64,000 nucleotides of DNA from Clostridium aciditolerans (lineage in GTDB: Bacteria; Bacillota; Clostridia; Clostridiales; Clostridiaceae), in NCBI RefSeq assembly GCF_016316925.1, contig NZ_JAEEGB010000003.1, positions 98,042 to 162,041 of the forward strand, written 5' to 3'. Both the position numbers and the translations under genes were made by a program. A model generated the notes under the pieces. The model saw only the letters and a list, made by a program, of their open reading frames with translations. It was not told the DNA's origin and made no database searches. This document shows, in pieces, positions 27,181 through 35,000 of the stretch; position 1 is the stretch's first letter, and every line of letters begins with the position of its first letter.

Positions 27181-27870
27181 ATGAGTAAAGTTACATATGA
27201 CGATTTCAATCAGCTAACTATATTTAATAATTTAGATGAAACAACTAGGAAAGAGCTAAGATTGAAATCCTCAAAAATAAAATTGAAAAAAGGACAAATA
27301 CTATTTTCAGAAAGAGACGATGTTGATAAGATATATATAGTTTTAAGTGGAAAAGTAACCATGTTTAGAAATTCAGAAGAAGGTCAAAAAAGAGTAATTT
27401 ATATTCTTAGTAGTGGAGAATTTATAAATGAAGTTATTTTTGATAACGTATCTGCATCGATAAATTGTGAGGCCTTTGAGGATAGCTACATAGTTTATTT
27501 AAATAAAAATGATCTTTTGGAAATAATGTCTAAGGACTTTAATTTATCTCAAATTATAATTAACTCAATGTCAAGAAAAATTAGAAGGCTCTACAGGCAG
27601 CTCAAAAATACTGTACCAATAAAAATGGATAAGAAGGTAGCGGCAAAGCTCTGGAAACTTTGTAGGGACTATGGAATGCAAACTGAAGATGGAGTTTTGA
27701 TAAATTTAAATATAAGCATTACCTATCTGGCGGATATGTTAGGCAGTACAAGAGAAACAATTTCAAGGTGCATAAATAATTTCGAAAAAATAGGAATAAT
27801 AAAATTCTTAGGCAAAAAAATAATTGTAAGAGACCCAGAAGAACTCTCATTGTACTTTAAAGGAAGATAA
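27181..27870 (+). CDS. Crp/Fnr-family transcriptional regulator
   Basis: This 229-residue regulator has an N-terminal cyclic-nucleotide-binding-type beta barrel (ILFSERDDVDKIYIVLSGKV, LSSGEFINEVIF), a long dimer helix, and a C-terminal winged helix with ITYLADMLGSTRETISRCI as recognition helix. There is no N-terminal Fe-S cysteine cluster, so it is not a classical oxygen-sensing FNR. It lies about 1.8 kb from a perfect TGTGA-N6-TCACA palindrome ahead of the fnt-asr operon. GGAGACG precedes the ATG. The effector is unknown. Confidence 0.9.
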   Translation: MSKVTYDDFNQLTIFNNLDETTRKELRLKSSKIKLKKGQILFSERDDVDKIYIVLSGKVTMFRNSEEGQKRVIYILSSGEFINEVIFDNVSASINCEAFEDSYIVYLNKNDLLEIMSKDFNLSQIIINSMSRKIRRLYRQLKNTVPIKMDKKVAAKLWKLCRDYGMQTEDGVLINLNISITYLADMLGSTRETISRCINNFEKIGIIKFLGKKIIVRDPEELSLYFKGR

Positions 27871-27914
27871 AAATATCACTTAATTCAATTTTAAAATTTA
27901 AAATAGCCTATAAG

Positions 27915-27966
27915 AAAACCAACATATCCTAGTGTAAAAAACATAAAGGAGATGTTGGTTTTTTGA
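27915..27966 (+). terminator. Terminator after the Crp/Fnr gene
   Basis: AAAACCAACAT (27915-27925) pairs with ATGTTGGTTTT (27952-27962); TTTT follows. Confidence 0.8.
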
Positions 27967-27976
27967 GATGATTTTT

Positions 27977-28048
27977 ATGAAAAAGAAACTAAACGTTAAC
28001 GGATTAGCGCAAGAAAAAACTTTTGAAGAAGGATTTAAAGAGTTTATA
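27977..28048 (+). pseudogene. Possible remnant of a tyrosine recombinase N terminus
   Basis: A short frame opens with MKKKLNVNGLAQEKTF and continues EEGFKEFI. This resembles the opening of clostridial phage-type integrases, whose SAM-like core-binding domain starts with a similar FxxGFxxFI segment. The similarity stops where it runs into the 3' end of the oppositely oriented mgtC gene. It has no clear ribosome site. I treat it as a decayed 5' fragment; the length is too short to be certain. Confidence 0.35.
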
Positions 28049-28050
28049 AT

Positions 28051-28539
28051 TTACTCAAGTTTTTGTTCTTCCTCACTTTCCTTAAGCATATGAAGCTTTT
28101 TTATTATATTCTCGCTTTGAAGAGATAACTCTATACCTGCTACTGTTAGTATAACTAACTGAAAATGACCTAATCCAATTGGGATTCCCAGCATGGCAGC
28201 TCCAAAAATTCCTGCAGCAGTCGTCAATCCTACGACACCTTCTTCTATATGTTTCGCATCCTTTTTAGTAGTTACATATATAACCCCACCTGCTAAAAAG
28301 CCTACCCCAGTTAGTATATTTGATATCAACCTAGTAGGATCTTTAGCACCAGGTAGTTCAGCAAATCCATAGGCTGATACTATTGTTAACATAGTACATA
28401 TAACCGTTATAATTGCATGGGTTCTTACTCCTGCTGCTTTGTGAAATTTCATTCGTTCTAATCCTATTATACCGCCAACAATAATAGCAACAAATATTCT
28501 AATAGCTTGATCTAATATACTTAAGTCCAAAACTAACAC
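28051..28539 (-). CDS. mgtC: MgtC/SapB family membrane protein
   Basis: This 162-residue integral membrane protein has about four helices. The family signatures are LRIFVAIIVGGIIGLER-like at the N terminus (here IRIFVAIIVGGIIGLER), AGVRTHAIITVICTML, LISNILTGVGFLAGGVIY and GLTTAAGIFGAAMLGI. It lacks the long C-terminal ACT-like domain of virulence MgtC, as do many Firmicute members. The real role of the family is debated (magnesium, membrane potential or ATP synthase). It is divergent from the YkuD gene and shares with it an inverted repeat at 28568-28610. Confidence 0.88.
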   Translation of the reverse strand: MLVLDLSILDQAIRIFVAIIVGGIIGLERMKFHKAAGVRTHAIITVICTMLTIVSAYGFAELPGAKDPTRLISNILTGVGFLAGGVIYVTTKKDAKHIEEGVVGLTTAAGIFGAAMLGIPIGLGHFQLVILTVAGIELSLQSENIIKKLHMLKESEEEQKLE

Positions 28540-28567
28540 ATCCTTTATAATTATTTTTATTTTCCCT

Positions 28568-28610
28568 ATACAATTTATTATTAATACATATATCGATGAA
28601 TAAATTGTAT
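28568..28610. promoter_or_regulatory. 12-bp inverted repeat in a divergent promoter region
   Basis: ATACAATTTATT (28568-28579) and AATAAATTGTAT (28599-28610) are exact inverted copies 19 bases apart between divergent genes. This could be an operator or paired promoters; no known regulator motif was recognised. Confidence 0.5.
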
Positions 28611-28626
28611 TAATGGAGGTGTTTTA

Positions 28627-28959
28627 ATGTATCGTATTGAGGTTAATACAAGAAGGCGGATATTAAAATTATTCAAAAACAATGTTTTAATAAAACAGTA
28701 TCCAGTTGCTGTTGGTAAACCTAGTACTCCTACTCCTTTAGGTCATTGGAAAATTACTATGAAGGGTTTATGGGGAGAACAATTTGGTGGACATTTCATG
28801 AGGCTTAATGTCCCTTTTGGAATCTATGGTATTCATGGAACTGACATTCCTTCGTCAATATCAAAAGCAATCAGTCATGGGTGCGTTCGTATGAATAGTA
28901 GTGATGCAAAGGAACTATACGATACTGTTCCCATTGGAACACAAGTAGATATTTACTAA
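28627..28959 (+). CDS. Minimal L,D-transpeptidase (YkuD domain)
   Basis: This 110-residue protein is essentially a lone YkuD catalytic domain, which forms 3-3 peptidoglycan cross-links or attaches proteins. It contains YPVAVGKPSTPTPLGHW and the catalytic block HGTDIPSSI followed by SHGCVRMNSSDAKEL, with Cys as nucleophile. There is no signal peptide and no LysM domain; B. subtilis YkuD also lacks a classical signal but has LysM. How it reaches the wall is unclear, and a spore or mother-cell role is possible. GGAGGTG precedes the ATG. Confidence 0.88.
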   Translation: MYRIEVNTRRRILKLFKNNVLIKQYPVAVGKPSTPTPLGHWKITMKGLWGEQFGGHFMRLNVPFGIYGIHGTDIPSSISKAISHGCVRMNSSDAKELYDTVPIGTQVDIY

Positions 28960-29099
28960 TGATTATTTTCACATAGTACTTTACGGATAGATAAAAAAAT
29001 ATACACACAATAAATGCCAATTCAATATAATACTAATGTGAAGAAAAATAATAATGTGTCACATTACAATTATATTAAATTGGAGGGGAACACACTTTT

Positions 29100-29489
29100 A
29101 TGAAAGTATTAGTTAATTTTTATCTGTTATCAGAAGATGTAGATGATAGTTATGAAGATTTAGTAGAGGGAATTGAAGCTGACAACCCAATATATTTATC
29201 ATTACAAACAGGGGATGTAGTTGTACTTCCTGGTAATAATGATCTAGAGTTTGTTATAAGTAAAATAGTTAAAAATCTATCCAACCAACAGATGGATGTA
29301 TATGTATCTAAATTGAAAGGCGCTGAAGAAATATTTGATGAATTAGAATCCTTTGCAAGTAAAACTCTTCAAACGATGTTTGGTTCAATAAAAGCAAGCA
29401 TCGATGATATTGGTAAAAACAAAGTTGAAGAAAAGAATGGCATATACTTAAAGGAGATTAAGTTTAAGGAGCTTGATGAAGATAATTAA
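29100..29489 (+). CDS. Hypothetical acidic protein
   Basis: This 129-residue, acidic, soluble protein has no recognised family. It starts with KVLVNFYLLSEDVDDSYEDL. The centre, PIYLSLQTGDVVVLPGNNDLE, looks like a beta-rich region, and the C-terminal part (FDELESFASKTLQTMF) is helical. GGAGGGG lies 11 bases before the ATG. It stands alone between YkuD and the FNT operon. I cannot assign a function. Confidence 0.6.
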   Translation: MKVLVNFYLLSEDVDDSYEDLVEGIEADNPIYLSLQTGDVVVLPGNNDLEFVISKIVKNLSNQQMDVYVSKLKGAEEIFDELESFASKTLQTMFGSIKASIDDIGKNKVEEKNGIYLKEIKFKELDEDN

Positions 29490-29509
29490 TATAAATTAGA
29501 AATGGAAGC

Positions 29510-29600
29510 TCCTTTTCGATTTCTCAAAGGAGTACACGCTGTGTAAGCGACCATATCAAAATCAAAGATTTTGGATGCCTGCTTAAGATTTTGCTTCTCT
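29510..29600. repeat. Hairpin-rich intergenic element
   Basis: Three hairpins follow the hypothetical gene: CTCCTTT/AAAGGAG, CGCT/AGCG, and CAAAATC/GATTTTG. The base composition is higher in GC than the surroundings. It could be a small structured transcript or a repeat element; no partner copy was seen in this window. Confidence 0.35.
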
Positions 29601-29610
29601 GCTCATTGGA

Positions 29611-29645
29611 AGAGCTGTCTTTATTTATGACAGCTCTTTTTATAT
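29611..29645 (+). terminator. Terminator upstream of the fnt operon
   Basis: AGAGCTGTC (29611-29619) pairs with GACAGCTCT (29629-29637), followed by TTTTATATTT. Confidence 0.85.
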
Positions 29646-29674
29646 TTAAATTCTTTAGTGAATTATTTAATAAT

Positions 29675-29690
29675 TGTGATGATTATCACA
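29675..29690. promoter_or_regulatory. Crp/Fnr-type operator upstream of fnt-asrABC
   Basis: TGTGATGATTATCACA fits the TGTGA-N6-TCACA Crp consensus exactly. It sits about 57 bases before the fnt start. The Crp/Fnr-family gene at 27181 is a plausible binder. Confidence 0.65.
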
Positions 29691-29746
29691 TTATTTTTTT
29701 AACAAACATGTTATGTTAAATATATAACGAGTAGGAAAGGGTGTTA

Positions 29747-30526
29747 ATGATGTTTAAAGAAGAAATTAATAAAATAGGTGAGGCATCTATTAAAAAAGCT
29801 ACTTTTCTTAAAAATAGCAAAAGTAGATATGTAATTGCATCTGCTTTAGCAGGAATGTTTGTTGGCTTTGGAATCTTATTAATTTTCACTATTGGAGGCA
29901 TATTGTCCTCAGCAAATTCACCGGCCACTAAAATAGTCATGGGAGTTTCTTTTGCTATCGCTTTAAGTCTTGTTATTATGGCAGGATCAGAGCTATTTAC
30001 AGGAAACAATATGGTGATGACCATTGGAGTTCTAGAGAAGAAAGTTACATGGAAATCTTTGTTTAGTGTATGGTTCTTTAGTTATGTTGGAAATCTTATA
30101 GGAGCAATTATATTAGCTGCATTATTTGTATATTCAGGACTTTCTAAAGGAGCAACTGCAGATTTTATAATTAAAGCCTCTGCAGCAAAAATGTCAGCTC
30201 CATTTATAGAACTTGTAATAAGAGGTATTTTATGTAATATTCTTGTTTGCTTAGCTGTATGGTGTTCTTTTAAGTTAAAAGAGGAAACAGCAAAACTTAT
30301 CATGATTTTCTGGTGCTTGTTTGCATTTATAACCTCAGGTTTTGAACACAGCGTTGCTAATATGACACTTTTATCAATATCAGTAATGATACCTCATAAG
30401 GCTGTAGTATCCTTAAGTGGATTAGCATATAATTTAACAGCAGTAACATTAGGTAATATCATTGGTGGAATGATATTTGTAGCATTTGCATATTGGTATG
30501 TTTCTAATGATAAGTGTAAGTTATAA
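29747..30526 (+). CDS. FNT-family channel, probably hydrosulfide/anion (FNT3/HSC-like)
   Basis: This membrane protein of about 260 residues has six hydrophobic helices of the formate-nitrite transporter fold. Recognisable segments are ASALAGMFVGFGILL, GSELFTGNNMVM, RGILCNILVCLAVWCSF and FITSGFEHSVANM. In C. difficile a member of this family next to the asr sulfite reductase operon was shown to be a hydrosulfide channel (HSC). The same linkage here, 44 bases upstream of asrA, supports HS- export or sulfite/HS- exchange. The double ATG at 29747/29750 follows GGAAAGGG. Confidence 0.88.
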   Translation: MMFKEEINKIGEASIKKATFLKNSKSRYVIASALAGMFVGFGILLIFTIGGILSSANSPATKIVMGVSFAIALSLVIMAGSELFTGNNMVMTIGVLEKKVTWKSLFSVWFFSYVGNLIGAIILAALFVYSGLSKGATADFIIKASAAKMSAPFIELVIRGILCNILVCLAVWCSFKLKEETAKLIMIFWCLFAFITSGFEHSVANMTLLSISVMIPHKAVVSLSGLAYNLTAVTLGNIIGGMIFVAFAYWYVSNDKCKL

Positions 30527-30570
30527 AAGATTAAGGATAATATGGCTGTATAAGCATAAGGAGGGTTAAC

Positions 30571-31572
30571 ATGGGTTTTATAATGAACCACAGTAAGTTT
30601 AATGATTTTCTAGAAAAGATAGGGCAGGAATATAAAATATATGCGCCAGTACTTCTAGAAGGAAAAGGAACATTTTCAGATACAGATACAATAAGATATG
30701 GTCAAGTTACAAGTATTGATCAGATAGTCTTTAACGAAAAATCACAGTTCTCACCAAAAGAAATTATTCTTCCAATTACTCAAACCTTATTCTATTTTAC
30801 AGAAGACAGTATAACAGAACCTAAAGTAGAGGATAAAAGAATTCTAATCTTCTTAAGAAGTTGTGATATACACGCTATAAAAAGATTAGATCAAATTTAT
30901 TTAAATAATGGTTATGAGGACTCTTATTATAGAAAATTAAGAGATAAAGTAAAATTTGTGCTTATGGAATGTAAAAATAGTTTTGAAAACTGTTTTTGTG
31001 TGAGTATGGGCAGTAATACAACAAATGAATACGATTTATTTGTAAGAGAAAGTAACGGACAAGTATCTATAGAATGTAAAGATGAAAGCTTCGATGAATA
31101 CTTTAAAGGAATGGAAGAAGTTCCGGTAAAACCAACATTTATAGATTCTAATGAGACAAAAGTAAATATACCAGAGAATTTAGACCAAAGAGTATTCAAT
31201 TGGGAAGGATGGAAGGAGTATTCATCAAGATGTATAGCTTGTGGAAGATGTAACACTGTATGTGGAACATGTACATGCTTTACTATGCAGGATATATTCT
31301 ACAAAGATAACAAGAATACCGGTGAAAGAAGAAGAGTGTGGGCGTCTTGCCAAGTAGATGGGTACACAGACATGGCCGGGGGACATAGCTTTAGAAAAGA
31401 TAAGGGCGACAGAATGAGATTTAAAGTCATGCATAAGGTTTATGATTTTAATAAAAGATTTGGCTACCATATGTGCGTAGGCTGTGGAAGATGTGACGAC
31501 ATTTGTCCTGAATATATATCTTTTTCAAATTGTGTTAATAAGTTAAATAAAGCAATGGAAGAGGTGGAATAA
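30571..31572 (+). CDS. asrA: Anaerobic sulfite reductase subunit A
   Basis: AsrA is the ferredoxin-like electron input subunit of the AsrABC complex, which reduces sulfite to sulfide with NADH. The 333-residue length is typical. Two 4Fe-4S motifs sit near the C terminus: CIACGRCNTVCGTC and CVGCGRCDDICPE. RILIFLRSCDIHAIKRLD is the conserved N-terminal block. GGAGGG precedes the ATG. It abuts asrB without a gap. Confidence 0.95.
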   Translation: MGFIMNHSKFNDFLEKIGQEYKIYAPVLLEGKGTFSDTDTIRYGQVTSIDQIVFNEKSQFSPKEIILPITQTLFYFTEDSITEPKVEDKRILIFLRSCDIHAIKRLDQIYLNNGYEDSYYRKLRDKVKFVLMECKNSFENCFCVSMGSNTTNEYDLFVRESNGQVSIECKDESFDEYFKGMEEVPVKPTFIDSNETKVNIPENLDQRVFNWEGWKEYSSRCIACGRCNTVCGTCTCFTMQDIFYKDNKNTGERRRVWASCQVDGYTDMAGGHSFRKDKGDRMRFKVMHKVYDFNKRFGYHMCVGCGRCDDICPEYISFSNCVNKLNKAMEEVE

Positions 31573-32364
31573 ATGGAAAATATATATTTACCTACACTTA
31601 GTAAAATAATTAGTATAACTCCACATACGGATATAGATTACACTTTTAGAATGGAATATAGAGGTGAAGTAAAACCAGGACAATTCTTTGAAGTTTCTGT
31701 ACCAAAATACGGAGAAGCACCTATATCCGTATGTGGTATTGGTGATGGATATGTAGATTTAACTATAAGACGTGTAGGTGTAGTTACTGATGTAATTCAT
31801 ACATTTTTTCCAGGAGATAAGCTTTTTATAAGAGGACCTTATGGAAATGGATTTGATATAAATGAATACAAAGGTAAGGAACTTATTATAGCGGCTGGAG
31901 GAACAGGACTAGCTCCTGTGAAAGGTATAATAGATTATTTTAGTGAGCATATAAATGAAGTGAAGAAATTTAATGTTCTTATGGGATTTAAATCTCCACA
32001 AGATATATTATTCAAAGATGATATACAAAGATGGAGTGAAAATATTAACACTACTTTAACTGTAGACAAAGGAGAAGAAGGTTATACAGGAAATGTAGGT
32101 TTGATAACTAACTATGTAAAGGATTTAAAGATCGATAGTATAGAAAGTGCACAGGTTATAGTAGTTGGACCACCAATAATGATGAAGTTTACCGTAGCGG
32201 AATTTATTAAAAAAGGAATAAAAGAGGAAAACATCTGGGTATCATATGAAAGAAAAATGTGTTGTGGTGTTGGAAAATGCGGCCATTGTAAGATAGATGA
32301 CACGTATATCTGTTTAGAAGGTCCAGTATTTAATTACGTTGCAGCTAAGAGTTTGATTGATTAA
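31573..32364 (+). CDS. asrB: Anaerobic sulfite reductase subunit B
   Basis: This 263-residue ferredoxin-NADP reductase-like subunit binds FAD, NAD(P)H and one 2Fe-2S cluster. The FAD-binding region is GEAPISVCGIGDGYVDLTIR and the nucleotide-binding loop is IIAAGGTGLAPVKG. The C-terminal cluster motif is KMCCGVGKCGHCKI plus a later Cys. It follows asrA directly and GAGGTGG lies at the end of asrA as its ribosome site. Confidence 0.95.
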   Translation: MENIYLPTLSKIISITPHTDIDYTFRMEYRGEVKPGQFFEVSVPKYGEAPISVCGIGDGYVDLTIRRVGVVTDVIHTFFPGDKLFIRGPYGNGFDINEYKGKELIIAAGGTGLAPVKGIIDYFSEHINEVKKFNVLMGFKSPQDILFKDDIQRWSENINTTLTVDKGEEGYTGNVGLITNYVKDLKIDSIESAQVIVVGPPIMMKFTVAEFIKKGIKEENIWVSYERKMCCGVGKCGHCKIDDTYICLEGPVFNYVAAKSLID

Positions 32365-32377
32365 AGGGGGGAGCGTT

Positions 32378-33325
32378 ATGGATATCAATACAAAAGTCCT
32401 TAAAAAGAATGCCTTTAGAGTAACAAAAGAAAGAGGAAAAACCGCTATAAGAATAAGAGTTCCTGGTGGACATATGGAGGCAAAGCATTTTGCAATTCTT
32501 CAAAAAGTAGCAGAGGAATTTGGAAATGGAACAGTGCATATAACTACAAGGCAAGGTTTTGAAATACCAGGGATAGATATGAAGCATATCCCAGAGATAA
32601 ATAAAATAATTCAACCAGTTATAGAAGGATTAGAAATAAATCAGATTAATCCTAAAACAGGATATCCAGCGTCAGGTACAAGAAATGTATCTGCATGTGT
32701 AGGAAATAGAGTTTGTCCTTTTGGTAATTACAATACTACTGCTTTTGCAAAAAGGATAGAGAAGGCTATATTCCCTAATGACTTTCATGTAAAAGTAGCT
32801 CTTACTGGATGTCCAAATGACTGTATAAAATCTAGAATGCATGACTTTGGAATTATTGGGATGACAGAGCCTCAATATGATAGCTATAGATGTATAGGTT
32901 GTAAGGCTTGTGTAACGAACTGTGAAAAGAGGGCCACAGGAGCACTAAGTTTTGAAAATTTCAAAGTGATAAGAGATCATGATAAATGTATAGGCTGTGG
33001 AGAATGTATTGGAAAGTGCCCAACAGGAGCATGGACAAGAAGTAGGGAAAAATATTACAAGTTAGTGATAATGGGCAGAACAGGAAAGAAAAATCCAAGA
33101 CTTGCTCAAGATTTTATTAAATGGGTAGATGAGGAAAGCATTATAAAAATAATTCTTAACACCTACGATTATATAAGAGAATATATAGATAAAGAGGCAC
33201 CAGGAGGAAAGGAACATATAGGTTATATTGTTGATAGAACTGGTTTCCAAGAGTTTAAGAACTGGGCCTTAAAAGATGTAAATTTAGGGCCTAAAGCAGA
33301 ATTAAAAGAAAATATTTATTGGTAA
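32378..33325 (+). CDS. asrC: Anaerobic sulfite reductase subunit C (siroheme)
   Basis: AsrC is the catalytic siroheme/4Fe-4S subunit, 315 residues here. The siroheme motif pair is CVGNRVCPFGNYNT and GCPNDC. Two extra ferredoxin motifs, CIGCKACVTNCEK and CIGCGECIGKCPTGA, complete the electron path. HITTRQGFEIPGI is the substrate-side block. The ATG at 32378 follows GGGGGGAG; an in-frame upstream start at 32357 would overlap asrB. It is the last gene of the operon. Confidence 0.95.
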   Translation: MDINTKVLKKNAFRVTKERGKTAIRIRVPGGHMEAKHFAILQKVAEEFGNGTVHITTRQGFEIPGIDMKHIPEINKIIQPVIEGLEINQINPKTGYPASGTRNVSACVGNRVCPFGNYNTTAFAKRIEKAIFPNDFHVKVALTGCPNDCIKSRMHDFGIIGMTEPQYDSYRCIGCKACVTNCEKRATGALSFENFKVIRDHDKCIGCGECIGKCPTGAWTRSREKYYKLVIMGRTGKKNPRLAQDFIKWVDEESIIKIILNTYDYIREYIDKEAPGGKEHIGYIVDRTGFQEFKNWALKDVNLGPKAELKENIYW

Positions 33326-33344
33326 TTTATATTAAATAGCGGCA

Positions 33345-33382
33345 AGCAACCTTCTAAAAATACTTTAGGAGGTTGCTTTTTT
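33345..33382 (+). terminator. Terminator after asrC
   Basis: AGCAACCTTCTAAA (33345-33358) pairs with TTTAGGAGGTTGCT (33364-33377), with one GT pair, followed by TTTTT. Confidence 0.88.
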
Positions 33383-33414
33383 ACAAAACAATATGGTATG
33401 TAAATAGTAAAATT

Positions 33415-33452
33415 AAATGGCAGCAAGCTATTGATAATCAGGCTGCCATTTA
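33415..33452 (-). terminator. Hairpin, probably terminator for the minus-strand gene
   Basis: AAATGGCAGC and GCTGCCATTT flank an 18-base loop. It lies just past the 3' end of the ykuK-like gene. Confidence 0.55.
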
Positions 33453-33468
33453 GTAATTTATTAAAGAG

Positions 33469-33930
33469 TTATTTTGAGTACTTATTTGCAATGCTAGAAG
33501 CTGCATATGAATATGGTTTTACATTACAATCAAACCCACAACTTTTAACCCAACCTAATATCTCTGGTATCATTTTTGATGTTAAACCATCATCACCTAT
33601 GTCAACATGTATACTCATATCACATTTAAAATCTTCTTTATCGAATTTTTCTGATAACCTTTGAGCTAGTTCAATACTCAAACTGGTTTCATAAAAAATT
33701 TTTTACTGCAAATTTGATATTTTATCTACATGTTTAATATCGTAAAAGAATATACCGCCATTTCCAACTTTCCAAACTGCCACTACAACGACAACTTTAG
33801 TTACATCAAAATTTTGAGAATCTGTTCCTATAGATATTTTGTATTTGCAGTTTCTATCGCTTTGGATATAATTTTTAATAATTTGACTCATTGCTTTAAA
33901 AGATACATCTCCATATGTGATACTTTTCAT
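33469..33930 (-). pseudogene. DUF458/YkuK-like RNase H-fold gene with an in-frame stop
   Basis: Reading one frame from the ATG at 33930 (GGGAGATATTTT before it) gives MKSITYGDVSFKAM, then KISIGTDSQN and GGIFFYDIKHVDKISNLQ. A TAA follows at 33703-33705, and without a frame change the frame continues KIFYETSLSIELAQRL through SIHVDIGDDGLTSKM to a normal stop at 33469. Family members are about 155-170 residues, matching the joined length. A single CAA-to-TAA change would explain it. It is therefore a recent nonsense pseudogene, a sequencing error, or a rare read-through case. IGTDSQ and the later Asp residues suggest an RNase H-like fold. Confidence 0.8.
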
Positions 33931-34119
33931 AAAATATCTCCCTTCAGATTTATTTTTAAAGCTGTATCGCAATAGTGGATAATAAATGCTATTATATTTA
34001 TTATATTGTGTGTTTGTTAATTTTGATTTATGATAATATATATAATTTTTTAAGTAAATGTTAAATTCACATAGCCATATTTTTGAACAACTGACAAATT
34101 AGCTGTTTAAAGGTTTTTA

Positions 34120-34147
34120 TAGTAACATATTAAATATTATGTAAATT
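34120..34147 (+). other. dif-like Xer recombination site, copy 1
   Basis: Arms TAGTAACATAT and TTATGTAAATT flank a 6-base TAAATA core. It matches the site at 39093-39120 in 24 of 28 positions and resembles Firmicute dif, whose XerD arm is TTATGTAAACT. Confidence 0.5.
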
Positions 34148-34313
34148 AGAAAAATGTAAAATAACTTACAAACAAGAAAATTATGAAAGATAAAAATTTA
34201 GTAATACATCAACAACAATAAAATTAAGTATATAGGGTTAATATTCTTCAATGTTCATAGAAGTTTAAGCAAAGAATTGTTTTTAAATTACATGAAATAT
34301 TAAAAGATAGGAT

Positions 34314-34353
34314 AAAAGCATACTAAATAATTGTTCATTAGTATGCTTTTTAT
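34314..34353. terminator. Bidirectional terminator
   Basis: AAAAGCATACTA (34314-34325) pairs with TAGTATGCTTTT (34339-34350); it lies after the minus-strand zinc-ribbon gene. Confidence 0.8.
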
Positions 34354-34371
34354 GAAGTAAAAGCCTATTAG

Positions 34372-34683
34372 TTATCCAAAAAAGTCAGGCTCCTCTTTAT
34401 GATCAGCTCTTATAGCTTTCTGCAAAATAGTAAGGTTAATTCTCTGATTATCATTAAAGAATGGGCAAGGATAACGAGCTCCACATTCTTCGCATTCTAA
34501 ATATTCATTTGAACAGGTTTGCTCTCTATTATCAAATAAAAAAGGTAGCGCAGATTCATTTTTGCTATTTGAAACTGTATCTGGTGTATTTAATTTATAA
34601 GTATAGACATAAGTAGCTTCACGCTTTATATCAAAGTGAGTACTATTACATTTTGGACATACTAAAGATTCGTCAATATTCAA
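34372..34683 (-). CDS. Zinc-ribbon hypothetical protein
   Basis: This 103-residue soluble protein has two cysteine knuckles, CPKC near residue 9 and CEECGARYPCPFF near residue 64, which together could form one zinc ribbon with a long insertion. The insertion is Ser/Asn-rich (TPDTVSNSKNE). It ends RADHKEEPDFFG. The ribosome site is GAAAGGGTG before the ATG. Not recognised beyond the zinc ribbon. It is the first gene inside the dif-like bounded segment. Confidence 0.6.
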   Translation of the reverse strand: MNIDESLVCPKCNSTHFDIKREATYVYTYKLNTPDTVSNSKNESALPFLFDNREQTCSNEYLECEECGARYPCPFFNDNQRINLTILQKAIRADHKEEPDFFG

Positions 34684-35000
34684 TCGACAACACCCTTTCT
34701 CAATAATTGCTATATGGAATTTTAAGCAGCTTCTATTTTTATTATTAGATAGTGTAATTTAAATTATTCATAGTTTCCCAATAACTAGTTGCTTTAATAC
34801 TTTCCTGTACGTTGTTTATCCCATTTCTTTTCAAGGTAACTCTATATAAACTCGTAATGTAATTAATTTTTATATTTCAAAATGATAGAAAATTAATTAA
34901 TAATATGTAATAATGATTTACAACAGTATATAGATAAGAAATAAAAGGTAAATCTTAAAGTTATAAAACTAAATATAACATAAAAGGGTGGGGGATATAG
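34684..35000. other. Intergenic region without a recognised element
   Basis: The region contains divergent promoter space for the zinc-ribbon and QueG-like genes, with no hairpin or motif I can support. Confidence 0.5.

Larger units (their letters stand above)
33931..34371. other. AT-rich gap with a dif-like site and a terminator
   Basis: About 440 bases carry no gene. The gap holds the dif-like 28-mer at 34120-34147 and a hairpin at 34314-34350. Otherwise it is featureless, extremely AT-rich sequence. Confidence 0.6.

Noticed and set aside
33395..33420. Third possible dif-like sequence (TATGGTATGTAAATAG).
   Set aside because: Only the right half resembles the XerD arm; the left half does not form the inverted arm.
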